The translations under genes and the position numbers were made by a program. DNA of 41,016 bases, from the NCBI GenBank assembly GCA_038093515.1, contig JBBPSI010000215.1, forward strand, positions 1 through 41,016, in the 5' to 3' direction. Source of the DNA: Butyriboletus loyo. Its lineage: Eukaryota; Basidiomycota; Agaricomycetes; Boletales; Boletaceae. Positions 38,300-41,016 of the stretch are shown here, piece by piece; position 1 is the first letter of the stretch; the number at the start of each line of letters is the position of its first letter. The notes under the pieces were generated by a model that saw nothing but the letters and a program-made list of their open reading frames with translations, ran no database searches and was not told where the DNA came from.

Positions 38300-41016
38300 G
38301 GGAGGCCAGGTCTGGGCTGGATCACCACATCAAGAAGGAACTCAGGGACAACAAGTTGTCTCTGAAATCAGAACAAGCCACTTTCATTGGATATGAATCT
38401 GGCACCAAAGGTTATTGCTTTTGGTCTCCAACCTGAAGATGTGTTCTTGTAGAATCTGTTGTGACTTTTGACAAAGAAACATTCCCACATTGTTCCAAAG
38501 AACAGGACAATAGACAAGCCACAATTCTGCCTCCTATTATTCCAACAGATGCAGATGATGTTACGCTGATGGCGCACAATAGCTAGCAAGCAAGCGCTTA
38601 TAGGGGCTCGAGCCTAATGAGGAAACTAGCCGACTCGCGTAGATAACGCTATTGGGTGTCTTGCAAAGCAAGTGTTGGCGAGATCTTGAGTGGTGGTGAC
38701 CAGACGAGATCGAGCAGACTCTTATCAGCTTTATCGGCAAGAGAAGGGTATACTGCTAGATTACTATGCACTTGGTAGATGCGTAGAATTAGCTAAAGAG
38801 TCTGTACTTCTCTAAGTACTCGTATATATACTACTGGGTATCATGCACAGACCGAGCTGTGCGTGGCAGCGAAGGGCGGAGGGTTATGAGTCTACTCGAG
38901 TCATAACAGCGAATGGGGAAGCGGCAAAGTGTCGGTAACAAGGGAGCTATGCTCCGAGTAAGAAGGCGACATCGTCAGCGAATGAGAAGAGCTGAAGGCG
39001 AAGTGACGATGTCCATGAGGCGAACCCCACAGGGCGAAGGGTACGCGAGCGGCGGAGCCCTTGGATACGGGTCTCGACGCGAAGGTACGATGCGTCATAA
39101 TCTAATCATGTGCTAGTCACGTGATGCAACAAATGTCATTGAATAACAAACAAGAGGACACGACAGCTCAGCTGTGGGTCCGGCCCGACAGGGCGAGAAG
39201 ACAGGGGCTATCTCAGTGTAGCAACACTGAGACTTGCAGAATGACTGGGGAAGTGGATAACGTCCACTAGGCGACTAAGGAGCGGGCGATGGGCAGCATC
39301 GTGAGACGGCGGGGGCAGCGGGGACACGTGAGCATGGGAAAACGAGTGGCGGGGTACGCTTAGGGGTAAAACTGTAACAGATGAAAATGGAGATGATGAA
39401 GAAAGTACATCTGACACCCCACCATCAAACCAACAACAGGCAGACATGCTGCCTCCATTAGGAGTATACTTTGATGGAACTGGTATTATACACGAAGGCC
39501 TACCACCAATTTTCCCCATCTTAAATCCTGATGACATGCAACAACCATCTCCTCATCCATCAGTCACACCTTTACCCTGGGTAATGCCTGATGATCCACC
39601 ATCACCTTTATTCCTCAACCCTCCATCTCCTGACTCTGTTCATGAAGAACAACCACCTGTATTCTCACCTCCACACCCTGGAGTTAAAAGAGAAATACCA
39701 GATACTGGACATAGATCATCTATAACAGATCAACACCAACATAAACATCAAATGATACCACTGTTGAAAACCTTTGAAGATCCTGGTCGGATTCGTCCTT
39801 CCACTTTCTTACCTCCAACAAGAATTTATCCTGAACAAATCACAGAATTTTGTAATCATCCTCATCAACATCATCTGACACGTGATGAACATGCTCAAGG
39901 TCACCAATGTGACTTATATGATGAATTCAATCAGGATTTATGGTCTCATGGTGTTCCAATTCCAATGATCACTAATCCAGATTTCTTGCAGACAGGTCAG
40001 GACTTTAATCCTTGTCCTACTCGCAACCATATTCCATGGATTGTCCCAGATAATGCTTATGGGAATTGACTTCCAATCGAGATAGAACATGATATATGTC
40101 AAGGAATGGATCCTATTCAGGAGGAGTTAATTCCTACTCCACAACTGGTTAATCAATCAAGACCCATGAATGAAGAAGATGACTTAGGACAGATGTACAG
40201 TGCTAAGTGGATTAAATCTCTTCTTGCCACTGCTACTGTCGATGGAATCCCACAATCTCATAAGGCAGTAATGAGGTTGCCTCCTGCCGAGAGATCCAAA
40301 TGGCTAACCACCATGGGAGAGGAATACAAATTGTTTCAAGAATGACATGTATGGGATCTGGTAGATCTTCCCAAGGGACATCAAGTCATTAAAAGGGAAA
40401 TGGATAAATGTATGAAAAAGTGATGGACGACACAAGTCTCGCTGTGTAGCAAAAGGCTTTACCCAAATCATTGGAATTGATTATGAGGAAACCTTCTCAC
40501 CTGTTGCAAGGTTTGAAACTGTTAGAATTCTCTTAGCTCTAGCTGCCTTAGAAGATTGGGAAATTGAGGCCCTAGATGTCAGACTGTATTCCTCTTCAGA
40601 GATCTTGATGAAGAAATCTATATGGAACAACCTAAGGGTTTCACTCAAAAAGGCTCAGAAAGTAAAGTCTGTCACCTATGAAAAGCTATTTATGGTCTCA
40701 AGCAAGTGGCCCTTCAATGGAACAAAGCCTTGCATTCATCACTTATCAAACAAGGTTTCAAGCATACCTTGTCTGACCTGGGAACTTATATTAAATTCAT
40801 CAGGAAAGTCATCATTATTTTAGTTATATACATTGATGACGCTCTTTTTATGGGTAGTGATAAAGCACAAGTCCTTGCTCACAAAAAGCACTTTATGAAG
40901 ACTTGGGAAAGCCAAGATCTTGGAGAAGTGCAAGAGTATTCAGGCATGCAGATTACCAGGGATTGCAAAAACCATACCCTGAGGCTGGATCAGTGCAATT
41001 ATGCACAGAAGGTCAT
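38300..41016 (+). pseudogene. Copia pol: post-integrase region and reverse transcriptase
   Basis: Upstream of the solo LTR the frame shows the SH3-like post-integrase segment (KSEQATFIGYESGTKGYCFWSPT-stop-RCVL; the stop probably replaces arginine). Removing LTR E with one GATGA gives DADENGDDEESTSD in frame, then a Pro/His-rich linker (39446-40069). The reverse transcriptase follows ([52 protein letters not shown], then an intact YIDDALFMG active site near 40830 and GMQITRDCKNHTLRLDQ). Stops and frameshifts are frequent between 40340 and 40690. Sequence at 37872-38300 is probably the eroded upstream part but has no clear domain. Confidence 0.85.
38559..39379 (-). repeat. Solo LTR family E in the second copia element
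   Basis: The 821-bp LTR starts TGTTACGC and ends ACTGTAACA on the plus strand, with perfect GATGA duplications (38554-38558 and 39380-39384). Removal keeps the copia frame open. Confidence 0.95.

Larger units (their letters stand above)
37872..41016 (+). mobile_element. Second copia element, partial, decayed, running off the right edge
   Basis: A plus-strand copia pol without a visible 5' LTR. The left junction is with the truncated LTR E. It contains a solo LTR E and continues past the window end within the reverse transcriptase. Confidence 0.8.

Overview
The window reads as nuclear DNA of a filamentous basidiomycete, most likely an Agaricomycete. Host genes are split by many introns of about 50-150 bp, the host genes are CpG-rich, the cytochrome P450, NF-YC (HAP5) and RAD7 proteins are fungal in type, and the transposons (Tf1/sushi-like chromoviruses, half-tRNA-primed copia elements, Helitron, Tc1, hAT, a Tad-like LINE) are typical of that group. 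No rRNA, tRNA or CRISPR was seen.

Layout. (1) 1-5083 is a nested transposon stack: a Helitron 3' end, hit by a gypsy element (LTR family D), hit by a copia element (LTR family F), whose first ORF was then hit by a solo LTR of family E, a solo LTR of family F and a gypsy element (LTR family A) that runs off the left edge. (2) 5336-18226 is a host gene island: a secreted phosphoesterase/phospholipase C (+), NF-YC/HAP5 (-), the repair protein RAD7/Rhp7 (+), a cytochrome P450 (+) and a small Cys/His zinc-finger protein (+). A hAT remnant and a roughly 3 kb gene-free stretch lie between them. HAP5 and RAD7 are divergent over about 500 bp; the phosphoesterase and HAP5 converge. (3) 18950-25999 is a complete but dead copia element (LTR family C) with a perfect 5-bp target-site duplication (TSD), carrying four later solo LTRs. 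(4) 26027-32095 is the 3' part of a minus-strand chromovirus with an unusual third ORF between pol and the 3' LTR, itself split by two solo LTRs. (5) 32096-34385 holds plus-strand fragments of another gypsy pol and a LINE. (6) 34466-37322 is a Tc1 element whose transposase was split by a solo LTR B that contains solo LTRs A and D. (7) 37323-41016 is a truncated LTR E followed by a decayed copia element carrying another solo LTR E and leaving the window.

The five host genes could each be joined exon by exon into an uninterrupted frame. The transposons are eroded mainly by CpG transitions: CGA to TGA stops, and GACGAY to GACAAY in reverse-transcriptase active sites. Almost every solo LTR can be removed with one TSD copy to restore the host sequence or reading frame, so the insertion order can be read directly.

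LTR family letters A-F are labels used only here. LTR strands follow the orientation of the promoter TATA box, PBS or PPT where one is visible.
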